DNA of 64,000 nt from Clostridium sp. 'White wine YQ' (GCF_028728205.1 NZ_JAQYUU010000007.1:124001-188000), one strand, 5' to 3'; counted from the stretch's first letter, positions 38,269 through 48,108 are shown. Translations and numbers: made by a program. The notes: generated by a model from the letters alone, not told the origin.

Positions 38269-38940
38269 TCACCACTTTAAAATATCCAAGACAACTTTAA
38301 TATTATCAATAATAATTCCTAACATTGCACCAACAGCAATTAGCCCCATTATTATTAAGAACAACCCTATCTTCTCATCCTTATATGGTTTAAATTCTGC
38401 ATTAGTTTTTTCCCTTAAATACTTTATCATTTCAATTAATATCTTTTCATTTTCTTCTCCGTATGGCCTTGCTATAATATCAATACCTACATTAAATTTA
38501 AAGCCAATACTTGAGCACTTCTCCCATAAATCTATAAAGCTTTCAATATCACTTATCTCCTTAACATATACTTCTTCTAATAAGTTATAAGTACTATCCA
38601 TCTTAAACACAAATATTCTTATATCTGTTACGAATAGTCCTAAATATATTGTATTTCTTGCTCCCATGCCTCCAATATCTGTTATAAATATTTCTTTTTG
38701 TCTATAACTTTGAAGTGCTATCATCTTATATTTAATTTCCTCATTATCCTTTAATAGCGACTTAACTTTTCTCTCTAATTCTATAAATGTTATTTTTCTT
38801 AATACCTTATCATTTTTTACATAATATAAATCCTCACCTATGCTATTTTTAGCTTCAATTGCCTTATTCTCTAAATCATTTATCTCTTCTTCAGAGTAGC
38901 TGATGGAATTCAAAATTTTTAGTAATTCTCTATCATTCAT
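38269..38940 (-). CDS. membrane protein paralog 1 next to ECF sigma (putative anti-sigma)
   Basis: 223 residues, same length and layout as the 37022-37693 protein, with a C-terminal transmembrane helix (LFLIIMGLIAVGAMLGIIID). AAGGGGGT precedes the ATG. It is the first gene of the three-gene operon, 34 bp before the sigma gene. The two copies have diverged most in the middle and in the membrane segment, which suggests different inputs or partners. Function not established. Confidence 0.7.
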   Translation of the reverse strand: MNDRELLKILNSISYSEEEINDLENKAIEAKNSIGEDLYYVKNDKVLRKITFIELERKVKSLLKDNEEIKYKMIALQSYRQKEIFITDIGGMGARNTIYLGLFVTDIRIFVFKMDSTYNLLEEVYVKEISDIESFIDLWEKCSSIGFKFNVGIDIIARPYGEENEKILIEMIKYLREKTNAEFKPYKDEKIGLFLIIMGLIAVGAMLGIIIDNIKVVLDILKW

Positions 38941-39107
38941 TTATTCATCTACCCCCTTTATACTTATTATTCGTATGAATTTGTAACTATCTGTCAACCT
39001 ATGTGTAAAATTTTTACTTGATAATTTTTGGAAATGTGAACAATCTACATAAGTTCTTCATATCTTTTTAATATTATATATCTATAAATGAAATGGAGGT
39101 AATAATT

Positions 39108-39596
39108 ATGAACATGACTCACTATATGTCTTTACTGGCTAGCAATCAGCCATGGAACTTAATTATTTTTATGGCAATACCAGTAATATGTGCTGAAACA
39201 CTTACAATTTCAGAATTCTTTATTATCTTTAACAGAATTCAATCAGGTGGATTAAGAGCACTTAATAAAGTTGTTGGAATATTTGCTGGATTATATTTCA
39301 CAGGAATTTTCGTATATTTATTTACTACAGCAGTTATTCCACTTACAACTACTGGTGGATGGCATACTTGGGTAGACGTAGTCGCTGTTGGCTTCTACTT
39401 AAGTGGAGTTATTTTCCTTTTACCTATTTCTCTAATGGAATTAGGTATAATATTTAGAAACAGAACTGCAGAAGAAAAAATGAGAACTCACTTTATTCTT
39501 GTTGGTGGTTTCTTAGTTGTAGCTCACGTTGCTATGATATTTGGTATGGTAAATCCAGAAATCATAAACACTATGTCAACTATGCCAAGCATGTAA
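39108..39596 (+). CDS. four-TM membrane protein of unknown function
   Basis: 162 residues from the ATG at 39108 (GGAGGT 7 nt upstream; an ATG at 39093 precedes the ribosome site). Four hydrophobic helices; notable residues are HY and a conserved CAET in the first membrane region, GGWHTWVDV in the loop and ILVGGFLVVAHVAMIFGM near the end, with His residues that could bind metal or heme. It may belong to a small uncharacterised clostridial membrane family (possibly DUF6803); I am not certain. Monocistronic with a strong terminator. Confidence 0.65.
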   Translation: MNMTHYMSLLASNQPWNLIIFMAIPVICAETLTISEFFIIFNRIQSGGLRALNKVVGIFAGLYFTGIFVYLFTTAVIPLTTTGGWHTWVDVVAVGFYLSGVIFLLPISLMELGIIFRNRTAEEKMRTHFILVGGFLVVAHVAMIFGMVNPEIINTMSTMPSM

Positions 39597-39607
39597 TTTC
39601 CATAAAT

Positions 39608-39650
39608 AAAAGGATGACTATGAATTATAAATAATTCTAGTCATCCTTTT
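39608..39650. terminator. bidirectional terminator
   Basis: Thirteen-bp outer stem AAAAGGATGACTA / TAGTCATCCTTTT with further pairing GAATTA/TAATTC inside, between convergent genes at 39596 and 39650. The last T of the stem is the end of the minus-strand gene. Confidence 0.85.
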
Positions 39651-40156
39651 TATGATATAAACTTTAAAGTTTTGGAAATACTTTCGATATGGTTTTTATC
39701 TGCCCAAAGAATAAAATAGTAATATGCTTCATTATCTATAGTAATTGCTTTAGGATATTTAACTATTAATTCTGCTTGATTACTAAAATCTTTAGACTGA
39801 TCACTTGAAGGCATTATTAACCTCGCTTCTTCTCCATCAATAGTAATCTTTATTATTTTAGGATTACTTCCAAAAGGCTCTAAAATATGGGTTGCTTCAT
39901 TTTTAGCTACTTCATCTATGCTTAAATCTTTTCCTGTAGATGCAGAAATCTGAAAGAAACCATCTTTTCCTTCAAACTTGTCACTATAACCAGCACTTTT
40001 ACTCCAATCCTTATTATAACGTAAGGATATATTAAATTTCTTACTCTCATAATACTTAGTATTCTCTTTAGCCATTACCTTATTACTTATACATAAAAGG
40101 AATACAAAGATTAGAAGTATACCAAAAGGTAAATATATTTTAGCTTTACTTTTCAT
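39650..40156 (-). CDS. secreted protein of unknown function
   Basis: 168 residues with an N-terminal signal/anchor (IYLPFGILLIFVFLLCI) and likely cleavage after VMAKE. The mature domain (YYESKKFNISLRYNKDWSK, DGFFQISAST) resembles PsbP/LpqN-like folds and the C-terminal part of some clostridial M56-type proteins, but no peptidase motif is present. GGAGAA precedes the ATG. Monocistronic. Confidence 0.65.
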   Translation of the reverse strand: MKSKAKIYLPFGILLIFVFLLCISNKVMAKENTKYYESKKFNISLRYNKDWSKSAGYSDKFEGKDGFFQISASTGKDLSIDEVAKNEATHILEPFGSNPKIIKITIDGEEARLIMPSSDQSKDFSNQAELIVKYPKAITIDNEAYYYFILWADKNHIESISKTLKFIS

Positions 40157-40241
40157 TGGTTTTTATTCTCCTAATATTTTTATTTTATATAGTTTATTAT
40201 TTCTTTATAGTTTAGGATTTATTGATAATTCTTATAAAAAA

Positions 40242-40267
40242 ATGACTCCTTAAATTTGAGTAGTCAT
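40242..40267 (-). terminator. terminator of the 79-residue gene
   Basis: Stem ATGACT / AGTCAT, 14-nt loop, followed by seven T residues on the minus strand, about 60 bp beyond the stop at 40326. Confidence 0.65.
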
Positions 40268-40325
40268 CTTTTATTTCTATACTTTCCACCTCTTAAGAAC
40301 TTTTATTTCACTTCTTCTGGCATTT

Positions 40326-40565
40326 CTACTCCATATCTATTATAATTTCCATAGCAACTTCTGGTTTGTCTTTTCTCTTTTCTTCTATTTTCTCTATATT
40401 GGCTGCTATCAATAAATCTTCTATTAAAACAAATACCTTTTCTTTTTGCGATAATTCTTCCAATTCACCTTCGAAACAATCTTCTGGGGGTATAAATTTA
40501 TATACCCCATCTGGTACCGTGAAAACTATTTCTCTTATTCTTTTTAAAATATCATTATTATCCAT
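40326..40565 (-). CDS. 79-residue acidic hypothetical protein
   Basis: ATG at 40565 with TTGAGGGT upstream (a TTG at 40577 overlaps that site). The protein is soluble, acidic and helical (ILKRIREIVFTVPDGVYKFIPPEDC; EELSQKEKVFVLIEDLLIAANIEKIEEKRKD). I do not recognise a family. It has its own terminator; neighbours give no functional clue. Confidence 0.6.
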   Translation of the reverse strand: MDNNDILKRIREIVFTVPDGVYKFIPPEDCFEGELEELSQKEKVFVLIEDLLIAANIEKIEEKRKDKPEVAMEIIIDME

Positions 40566-40630
40566 AAATACCCTCAATATTAAGCTCTGCCTTATTCTTT
40601 ATTATACATTTATTTCTTTGTAATATAATA

Positions 40631-40679
40631 AAAAATCATGGAAAGCATAAGATTTCTCTTAATACCTCTCATGATTTTT
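40631..40679 (-). terminator. terminator of the DUF11 gene
   Basis: Stem AAAAATCATG / CATGATTTTT with a large 29-nt loop, 32 bp past the DUF11 gene stop; A- and T-tracts on both sides could also serve the other strand. Confidence 0.6.
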
Positions 40680-40710
40680 ATAATCAATCTAAATTACAGT
40701 TTTTAACATG

Positions 40711-42096
40711 TTAGAAAGGACACGGATTTAAGCAATCTAAGCTCAAATTAACTTCAACCTCTGCTGTAGCTGGAAGTGTTCCTGCACCTAAGAATATTTG
40801 TGCTTCTGGATCTGTAGGTGTTACATCAGTTACTGAATTGCTTATAGTAGATGTTCCAACTACACTATCAGATATAATTTTCATTCTTACATGTCTTGCT
40901 ACCGCACCATCTGAAGGTACATTAAGCTCTTCACAAGTTATTAATATATTTGCAGGGCCAGTAATATTAGTATCTAATGGTACTGGATTTCCACTTGGTA
41001 CAAAGCTAGCATTGCATCCTGAAAAATCAGCGAATTGTACTGTTACCCCTGCTGGAATGAAAAGTTCATCCTTAAAATCTACTAAAACACTTGGTGAAGG
41101 CGGTACAGCTAATAATACAATTCTAAAATCAACATGATTTCTCTCTGAAACTATACAACACTTAATAGTAGAAACTTCAGCAACATTTATTGTAAGCTCT
41201 GTACTATCGCTACTTGATGTGTTTGTTGCTGATGCATGAGCAGTATTATTTATGGTGTAAATTCCAGGTTGTGTGATTCCAATTATTGGAATAGAGTAAG
41301 TTACATCTACAAAATTACCTGGGCCTATAGTTCCTAAATTTCCACTTATCTTAACTTGCCCAACTGTGCTCTTATCTACTACTAGAGTATTAGGGTTAAC
41401 AGTTATTGTCCCAATTGTGAGCTGAGAAGGAATAAAAATTGTATCCAAGAATTGAACATTATTAAGAGCTGCATTCCCTATATTACTAACTCTTACACTA
41501 TAGTTTAAAGTAGCCTTATTATTAACTATAGTTACGTTACTTTCTTTATTTACAGCAAGTTTACCTTCTGGATTGCACTCTGGAACTAAAAAACAATCAC
41601 AATTAAAGGTTATTACACTAGTGGCTGCTTTTACTTTAATGGGCTGAATGGCTTCAGGATAATTTCCAACTAGAGTAAGTCTATATTCTACAGATATACC
41701 TTTATCATATCTACCTGACACTTCTACTTTTAGCCATTGAAATCCCAAAGGGGCTACTCCAAAGTTTGGATCAGTAGTACTTAAAGTAAATGGAACAGCT
41801 GTAAATTTTCCTGTGCCATCAAGTTTTTCTTCAACAGTAATATTGGGCGAATGGATACTCTGACAAATAGGAATTACAAAATTACTTATGGCTCGTGTAG
41901 TCCCTGCGCAATCAGTAATAAACTTATAGCTCCAAAATGAACTATTTAAATCCTCTACATAAGCGGGGTTATTTACTACTTCTCCATTAGGGAGCTCCTG
42001 GCAATCTGGTTGTATAGCTGAAATACCATTTTGTGGTCCACAACAACATCCTATTGTATATGGTATTAATGAACAAGGTCTGGCTGTATCAGCCAT
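40711..42096 (-). CDS. DUF11-repeat surface/spore-type protein
   Basis: 461 residues, no signal peptide. The N-terminal part has a Cys-rich CCCGP segment; the middle contains a DUF11/conserved-repeat domain (NKESNVTIVNNKATLNYSVRVSNIGNAALNNVQFLDTI, ITQPGIYTINNTAHASATN) followed by a C-terminal beta-rich domain. Proteins of this kind in Clostridia are often spore coat/exosporium or surface components; lack of a signal is compatible with assembly on the spore from the mother cell. AAAGGAAG precedes the ATG. Role is inferred. Confidence 0.7.
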   Translation of the reverse strand: MADTARPCSLIPYTIGCCCGPQNGISAIQPDCQELPNGEVVNNPAYVEDLNSSFWSYKFITDCAGTTRAISNFVIPICQSIHSPNITVEEKLDGTGKFTAVPFTLSTTDPNFGVAPLGFQWLKVEVSGRYDKGISVEYRLTLVGNYPEAIQPIKVKAATSVITFNCDCFLVPECNPEGKLAVNKESNVTIVNNKATLNYSVRVSNIGNAALNNVQFLDTIFIPSQLTIGTITVNPNTLVVDKSTVGQVKISGNLGTIGPGNFVDVTYSIPIIGITQPGIYTINNTAHASATNTSSSDSTELTINVAEVSTIKCCIVSERNHVDFRIVLLAVPPSPSVLVDFKDELFIPAGVTVQFADFSGCNASFVPSGNPVPLDTNITGPANILITCEELNVPSDGAVARHVRMKIISDSVVGTSTISNSVTDVTPTDPEAQIFLGAGTLPATAEVEVNLSLDCLNPCPF

Positions 42097-42297
42097 AAAT
42101 ACTCACTTCCTTTATAAAATTCACCTTAACATATTATATTAACTGAGATCAGTAATTGTTACATAAGAATATTATGGATTATCATCATTTTTACTATTTA
42201 TATAAAATTCCATGCTTTATTATCTTTAGTATAGTGCACGACTCAATATCAAATGAATACTTTGTTAATATACTATTTATCTTAGGAGAAAGAATAA

Positions 42298-43164
42298 ATG
42301 CCTTCATCATATAATCCATATCATTTACCTAACTCTTTTCCACCACAGCATCAAGCCACCCAGCCAGGCATCGAAGCAATTATGTTTCCTAAACCAATAT
42401 CAGAACCCCCTTTAAAAAATCCTATAAATAATAAGAAATTATTAAATAAAGTAGCTCTAATTACTGGCGGCGACAGCGGTATTGGAAGAGCTGCAGCTTA
42501 TGCACTTGCAAATGAGGGCGCAGATATTGCTATTGTATATTTAAATGAACATATAGATGCACAAGAAACAAAAAATAAAATTGAACTAATGGGTAGAAAG
42601 TGCATTATAATGCCAATTGATGTCTCAATAGAAGAAAATTCGAAATTAATAATTAATGAAGTAATTAGACACTTTGGTAAACTAGACATTCTTATAAATA
42701 ATGCAGGCGTAATATATCCTACAAATAACTTAGAGGATATTTCTTCTGCTCAACTAGAATATACTTTTAGGGTTAATGTATTTTCTTATTTCTATTTAAC
42801 AAAAGAAGCTTTGCCTTATTTAAATACTGGAAGCTCAATAATCAATACCTCTTCTATAGCAGTTTTTAAACCTTATCCCATAGCCCCTGATTATCAAGCT
42901 TCAAAGGCTGCAATCACTGCTTTTACTAAGGCAATGGCATTAATATTAATGCCTAGAGGCATTCGTGTTAATAGCGTTGCACCTGGGGAAGTATGGACTC
43001 CTTTAATCCCCTCTGCCTTTGACCCTTATTCAGTATCTACCTGGGGGCAATCTTCTCCAATTGGAAGAGCTGCTCAACCTTTTGAAATGGCTCAAGCATT
43101 TGTATTTTTAGCTTCTGATGACTCCAGTTATATGTCTGGACAGACTCTTAATATGTACAATTAA
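42298..43164 (+). CDS. SDR oxidoreductase, GSP39/YhdF-like
   Basis: 288 residues. A proline-rich N-terminal tail of about 40 residues (YNPYHLPNSFPPQHQATQPG, MFPKP) typical of general-stress-protein-39-like SDRs precedes a classical SDR domain: ITGGDSGIGRAAA cofactor loop, NNAG, catalytic Ser in NTSSIAVF, YQASK (YxxxK), and PGEVWTPL. NADP(H)-dependent reduction of an unknown carbonyl is expected. These genes are stress- or sporulation-linked in relatives. TTAGGAGAAAG precedes the ATG. It stands upstream of the ger operon but with a separate leader. Confidence 0.85.
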   Translation: MPSSYNPYHLPNSFPPQHQATQPGIEAIMFPKPISEPPLKNPINNKKLLNKVALITGGDSGIGRAAAYALANEGADIAIVYLNEHIDAQETKNKIELMGRKCIIMPIDVSIEENSKLIINEVIRHFGKLDILINNAGVIYPTNNLEDISSAQLEYTFRVNVFSYFYLTKEALPYLNTGSSIINTSSIAVFKPYPIAPDYQASKAAITAFTKAMALILMPRGIRVNSVAPGEVWTPLIPSAFDPYSVSTWGQSSPIGRAAQPFEMAQAFVFLASDDSSYMSGQTLNMYN

Positions 43165-43305
43165 CCTTCATCTTTCGATTTTTTTATATTAAAGATAGTG
43201 GCTTGACCATTATCTTTTTTCATATAGTTATTAAGTTAGTATAAATATTTTTAAGTAGGAAAATATAAAAAAATAAAACTGTTATTTAAATAAAGAGGGA
43301 GATAT

Positions 43306-44628
43306 ATGAATAAGATTAATGACATAAAGGACTGGTTAGATGTTCAATTATGTAATTCAGCTGACGCTGAATTTAGAACATTAAATTACAATAAAAAGAA
43401 GGCTTATATTTGTTTTATTTCTAGTATTTGTGACTTAGAAAATATTATGAAAACACTCATTACTCCTTTTTTTAATATGACAAGCTACGAAAACTTTCAA
43501 AATTATCTTATTTCATTACCAAAATGCACTATCTCAACTGATAAAAACTTTATACTAAATAAAATCTTGCATGGTTCCGTTGCTATATTACTTGAAAATG
43601 ATATTTATATATTTGAAGCAAAAAAGTTTATGGAGAGTGATATATCCGATTCCTCTAGTGAAACTGTAACCCAAGGTCCTAAAGATAGCTTACAAGAAAA
43701 CATAGAAACAAATCTCAACTTAATTCGTAATCGCTATAACCAAAAATATTTAACTGTAGAACAGCATATGCTTGGCGTAGAAAATATACCTTCAGTAATT
43801 TTATATAACAACCAATTAGTTGACTATAAAATATTAGATGAGCTAAATAAAAAGATTGATGAGTTTTATGTTAAATCCATAAATTCAGTTCAAAAAATTC
43901 ATAAGGATTTTATGAAGAAAAATTCAATACTTTTCCCAACAATTATGGTTGTAGATCGAACTGACCGAATAATCAAAAATATTGAAGATGGTAAAATAAT
44001 TATGTTAGTACAGGGTAACCCTTATGCCCTAATTTTACCTTCAGTATTTTTTGATTTTATGACTTCTATGGATGACTATTACCAACTTCCAGCTGTTGGC
44101 ACATTTCTTCTTATCCTTAGATATATAAGTGCTTTTTTAGTAATCTCTTTACCTGGACTATATGTTGGTTCTACCTCGTATAATCCGGAAATTTTCAGAT
44201 ATGAATTTGCAATTTCTATAGCAACTAGCCGTGTAGATTTGCCTTATCAGTCATTTTTAGAAGTGCTTTTCATGTTAATTATTATGGAATTATTATTGAA
44301 TTCATCTACCAATCTGCCTAAAGGTACAGGATCAGTAGCTACAACTGTAGGTGGATTAATTCTTGGTCAATCTGCTGTAGCTGCTGGTTTAGCAACTAAT
44401 ATAATGGTTATTATTATATCTACTATAATAATTTCTTACTACATACTACCAGCAAATTCAATAAACCGTGCCATAAGCTTAAGTAAATATATTGTGTTAA
44501 TCTTTTCCGTATTTTATGGGTTAATAGGAGTTATTATTGGCTTCATTGTTATAATATTTTATTTAGCTAGTATTAGAAGTTTTGGCAAACCATATTTACA
44601 ACTGTTCTTTTCTAAAAATAAAACATGA
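43306..44628 (+). CDS. gerKA: spore germination receptor subunit A
   Basis: 440 residues of the GerA/SpoVAF family. A soluble N-terminal region (residues 1-about 250; LNLIRNRYNQKYLTVEQHMLG, VMVVDRTDRIIKNIEDGKIIMLVQGNPYALILPS) is followed by about five membrane helices (MELLLNSSTNLPKGTGSVATTVGGLILGQSAVAAGL is the hallmark). It forms a nutrient germinant receptor with the B and C subunits in the spore inner membrane. AGAGGGAG precedes the ATG. First of three genes. Confidence 0.9.
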   Translation: MNKINDIKDWLDVQLCNSADAEFRTLNYNKKKAYICFISSICDLENIMKTLITPFFNMTSYENFQNYLISLPKCTISTDKNFILNKILHGSVAILLENDIYIFEAKKFMESDISDSSSETVTQGPKDSLQENIETNLNLIRNRYNQKYLTVEQHMLGVENIPSVILYNNQLVDYKILDELNKKIDEFYVKSINSVQKIHKDFMKKNSILFPTIMVVDRTDRIIKNIEDGKIIMLVQGNPYALILPSVFFDFMTSMDDYYQLPAVGTFLLILRYISAFLVISLPGLYVGSTSYNPEIFRYEFAISIATSRVDLPYQSFLEVLFMLIIMELLLNSSTNLPKGTGSVATTVGGLILGQSAVAAGLATNIMVIIISTIIISYYILPANSINRAISLSKYIVLIFSVFYGLIGVIIGFIVIIFYLASIRSFGKPYLQLFFSKNKT

Positions 44629-44654
44629 CATTTAGCCATAATGGAGGCGCTTTA

Positions 44655-45758
44655 ATGAAACGCTATTTTTTTTATCTTGTATTTATAAACTCTATCAATA
44701 ATATAATAATTTTTCTACCAAGAGTTATTCTGCATGATCAATACCATGGTTCAATTATGGCTATCATTTTCTCAATTCCTTTTGGTACAATATTGCTCTA
44801 TTTATTTATGAAATCAATTATAAATTTTCCTAATAAGGCTTTTCCTGAAATATTATCTATTACCTTACCTAGGTGGGCTCAAATTAGTATTATGTTATTT
44901 ATTTGTTCTCTATGGTATATATCAGGTTTTTTTATGTTACTAGCTTTAATTCAGATGGTTCAACGTTTTATCTTTTTCAAAATGTCAGAATATATATTAT
45001 TAGCTGTTCTAGTACTTGTGCTACTTTGGGCCATCCGAACAGATGGATTAACTATATTTCATTCACTAGAAATATTTTTAGTTATCATAGTTCCTATGAT
45101 TCTATTTATTTTTGCTAAAGCTATATTTAATCATTACTTTTCTTGGGATTCATGCCTTGAAGTTGTAACTCATACTTTTTCTATACCAACATTGACATCG
45201 TACGCTGTAACAACCTATATGTTTACTGGATATACCGATATGCTTATTTTCAATAAATTCTTTAATAAAGAAAACTTTCAACTAAAACACATATGGATAT
45301 TTCCTTTAGTTGAGCTATTTTTACTAACATTTGCTTTTTTTATACCTATTGGTTTTTTAGGTACCCAGCAAGCATCTTCTTTTAATTATCCTTGGTTAGC
45401 AGCTACTGATTGCATTAGCATAAAAATCGGAGTAATTGAACGTACTCTGTTCATATATATACTACTTTTCTTTTTTACAGCTATAATAAACATTATAATA
45501 CATTGGTATGTTTCCTTCGAACTAATTAATGATATGTTTAAATTTCAAATTAAGCCTAATAAAATTCAAAGAATTCATTGGTACATATTAAGTGCCTTTG
45601 GTATAATTCCATTTTTATTAATAGGCGTATTTAAAAATGAAGAAGCACTATTCTCTTCTGGAACTGTATGGCTCATACTTAGACTTTTTGCAGAACTTAT
45701 TGTGGTCGGCTTAGTAATACTAACTGCTTATAGAGCAAAAAAGAAAGGAGCTACTTAA
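44655..45758 (+). CDS. gerKB: spore germination receptor subunit B (permease-like)
   Basis: 367 residues from the ATG at 44655 (GGAGG upstream; the frame extends to 44625 without a ribosome site). About ten hydrophobic helices in the GerAB/ArcD/ProY amino-acid-permease-like fold; LPRVILHDQYHGSIMAIIFSIPFG lies in the first helices. In GerA receptors this subunit binds the germinant. It starts 26 bp after gerKA and its stop overlaps the gerKC start by one base. Confidence 0.88.
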   Translation: MKRYFFYLVFINSINNIIIFLPRVILHDQYHGSIMAIIFSIPFGTILLYLFMKSIINFPNKAFPEILSITLPRWAQISIMLFICSLWYISGFFMLLALIQMVQRFIFFKMSEYILLAVLVLVLLWAIRTDGLTIFHSLEIFLVIIVPMILFIFAKAIFNHYFSWDSCLEVVTHTFSIPTLTSYAVTTYMFTGYTDMLIFNKFFNKENFQLKHIWIFPLVELFLLTFAFFIPIGFLGTQQASSFNYPWLAATDCISIKIGVIERTLFIYILLFFFTAIINIIIHWYVSFELINDMFKFQIKPNKIQRIHWYILSAFGIIPFLLIGVFKNEEALFSSGTVWLILRLFAELIVVGLVILTAYRAKKKGAT

Positions 45759-46879
45759 TGCGTATTTTAAAGTTTCTTTTTATATCAATATTCCTAACTC
45801 AAATACTTTTATCTTCTAGTGGATGCAGCAGTACTAAAGAGATTGATAAAAGAGCTTTTACAGCTTGCATTGGCATCGATAAGGGAGAACAGGATATGTA
45901 TCGCTTTAAAATAACCCTAACCCTGGCACTTCCTGAAAAACAAACGGTAGACTACTTGAATCTAACAGCTGAAGCAAACACCTTAGATGAAGCAATTGAT
46001 GTGCTCAAAACTGAAAGTAGTAAAGATATTGATTTTAGTTATGCACAAATTATTATGCTTGGAAAAGATTTAGCCTCAGAAGATTTAGCAGTTGCAATGG
46101 ATTGGCTTATACGTATAAAAGAAATTCAAAAAATTTCTTATCTTGTCATAGGTGAGCCTAGTGCAAAGATTGTCTTAGATAAACGAGCTCAACTTCAAAA
46201 AAAGGCAGGAAAAAATTTATTATCTATGAATTCATTAATACTTGCATTTGATGGTACAGGTGTGGAATCGAATTATATCACTCAAGTATATCTATTTGAT
46301 TTTTATCGTAGTATAACTGAGCTTGGAGTTACTCCATTTCTTCCAATTATTAAAGTTCAACAAGATCATTTTAAAATTAATCAACTTGCTTTGTTAGAAA
46401 AGGATAAATCATTAAAAATTAAGACAATATTTTCTCCAGATGAAACAAAAATATTTAACATGATATACAATAACAAAAATCATTTAAGGCTTGATATAAA
46501 CACTCCTGAAAGAAATTTTGTAATAAATGTTCAAAATGTAAAATATAATTATTATATTGATTCAACTAATAAATCTCATCCTAAATTACAGTATAATGTA
46601 AAGATAACTGGAATTATTGCAGAATCTACAACAACTCAGTTACCAATAGACTTAAATTCTTGTGAGGAATTATCATCGGAAGTACTGAGAAAGCAAATAC
46701 TAAAGATGTTAAAAAAAATCCAATCAGAGAATCTCGACCCAATAGGATTTGGACTACGATATCGCTCAAGAAATTGGAATAATTCTACGAAATTCGAAGA
46801 TTGGAATAAATTATATCCAAGTATAGATTATGAAGTGAATTTAAAAATGAAATTAGAGTCATCAGGATTGGTTAGATAA
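45758..46879 (+). CDS. gerKC: spore germination receptor subunit C (lipoprotein)
   Basis: 373 residues. Lipoprotein signal ending SSGC (Cys about 23), followed by the Ger(x)C family domain: IDKRAFTACIGIDKGE, ITLTLALPEK, the AEANTLDEAIDVLK segment and the C-terminal IGFGLRYRSRNWN. It is lipid-anchored and completes the receptor complex. AAAGGAG lies 6 nt upstream in the end of gerKB (TAATG overlap). Confidence 0.9.
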   Translation: MRILKFLFISIFLTQILLSSSGCSSTKEIDKRAFTACIGIDKGEQDMYRFKITLTLALPEKQTVDYLNLTAEANTLDEAIDVLKTESSKDIDFSYAQIIMLGKDLASEDLAVAMDWLIRIKEIQKISYLVIGEPSAKIVLDKRAQLQKKAGKNLLSMNSLILAFDGTGVESNYITQVYLFDFYRSITELGVTPFLPIIKVQQDHFKINQLALLEKDKSLKIKTIFSPDETKIFNMIYNNKNHLRLDINTPERNFVINVQNVKYNYYIDSTNKSHPKLQYNVKITGIIAESTTTQLPIDLNSCEELSSEVLRKQILKMLKKIQSENLDPIGFGLRYRSRNWNNSTKFEDWNKLYPSIDYEVNLKMKLESSGLVR

Positions 46880-46889
46880 ATAAATATAT

Positions 46890-46928
46890 AAAGCCATACA
46901 TTTTCAGAAAATGAAAGTGTATGGCTTT
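46890..46928. terminator. bidirectional terminator of gerK operon and PAP2 gene
   Basis: Stem AAAGCCATACA / TGTATGGCTTT with a 17-nt structured loop; T-rich on the plus strand side. It separates the convergent gerKC and PAP2 genes. Confidence 0.85.
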
Positions 46929-46935
46929 AGTTTTT

Positions 46936-47520
46936 TTAATTATTATATAACTTTTTTGATTTAAACTTCACTAAAATTTTATTTTCAATTCTTTCATATA
47001 AGCTTCCAATCATATCTCTTAACTTTATGTTATAAATATAGTTTGTTATGAAAACTATAATATAGGCTCCTATGATATCAAGCGGATAATGATGTCCTAC
47101 ATACACCCTTGAAAATCCTACAATTACAGAAAGTATAGTTAATATTACACTCAGTAATTTACTATAATTTTTAAGTCCTAACGCTATACTCATTGTCCCA
47201 GTTGCATGATCACTTGGAAATGATGCATCTGATGTATGTCGGAATAGTAAATTCACTTTATTATGTACAAAAGGCCTATCAACATAATAGATACTTCCAA
47301 CAATAAAACTTATTACTAAGTTAATTGAAGTTAAAACAATTGTATTTAAAGCAACTTTTCTATATTCTATCTTATTATTTATCATACCTAATATAAATAT
47401 TATTGCAGTTACTGCCATAAATATATACGGCATATCTTTTGAAAAGAAAATCATTATTTTATCAATAAACGTATTCTTATTTGCTAGATCATTTATTAGT
47501 CTAAAAAATTCTAAATTCAT
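46936..47520 (-). CDS. PAP2 phosphatase, BcrC-like
   Basis: 194 residues, about five to six membrane helices. The three-part PAP2 site is present as DRPF, PSDHATG and SRVYVGHHYPLDIIGA, close to undecaprenyl-diphosphatase BcrC, which recycles the lipid carrier for wall synthesis and can confer bacitracin tolerance. It follows a second PAP2 gene by 15 bp (AAAGGATAA ribosome site), so both are expected on one transcript. Confidence 0.84.
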   Translation of the reverse strand: MNLEFFRLINDLANKNTFIDKIMIFFSKDMPYIFMAVTAIIFILGMINNKIEYRKVALNTIVLTSINLVISFIVGSIYYVDRPFVHNKVNLLFRHTSDASFPSDHATGTMSIALGLKNYSKLLSVILTILSVIVGFSRVYVGHHYPLDIIGAYIIVFITNYIYNIKLRDMIGSLYERIENKILVKFKSKKLYNN

Positions 47521-47535
47521 CTTTAATTATCCTTT

Positions 47536-48108
47536 CTACACTATGCTTTTGTACAAAATAGCAATCTTATCAATATATCCACTTTGTATCATTATAAAAA
47601 TTAATTTTGAACACATTATTCCTATTAAAATTCCTGCTATAACATCTGTTGGATAATGCACGAAGAGATATAACCTTGATAAGGCTATTAAAAATGCTAT
47701 TCCAACAAATATCAGCTTATACTCACTAAAATATATAGATAGTACTTCTGCTACAGCAAATGAAGATAAAGTGTGCCCTGATGGAAAGGAGTAAGATAAT
47801 GGCTTTGCTATTAGAAGTTCCCTACTACTATAATCACAAGGCCTAACCCTCCTTACTATATGTTTTACTATTCCTTCTCCTATTAGCGTGCTAACAATTA
47901 ATGTTAATATTACTATATTTCCAATTAATCTATAGGGCTTGTTTACTATTAAAAGTGCCGCTATCATAATCCATATGATTCCTAAGTTTCCCATGGTCGT
48001 TACTATTGGCATTAATCTATCTAAATATTTATTTTTTAAATACTTTCTGATAATATATAAACCATAATTATCGAATGTATTTATTTTTCTTAATACATTA
48101 AAATACAT
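47536..48108 (-). CDS. PAP2 family membrane phosphatase
   Basis: 190 residues, five to six helices, PAP2 motifs RRVRPCD, PSGHTLSSF and SRLYLFVHYPTDVIAG, with the usual Gly in PSGH. Substrate may be a lipid phosphate such as phosphatidylglycerophosphate or an isoprenyl phosphate. AGAGGTG precedes the ATG. About 95 bp upstream lies a 20-nt direct repeat also found upstream of the nearby two-component operon, so regulation by that response regulator is likely. Confidence 0.82.
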   Translation of the reverse strand: MYFNVLRKINTFDNYGLYIIRKYLKNKYLDRLMPIVTTMGNLGIIWIMIAALLIVNKPYRLIGNIVILTLIVSTLIGEGIVKHIVRRVRPCDYSSRELLIAKPLSYSFPSGHTLSSFAVAEVLSIYFSEYKLIFVGIAFLIALSRLYLFVHYPTDVIAGILIGIMCSKLIFIMIQSGYIDKIAILYKSIV

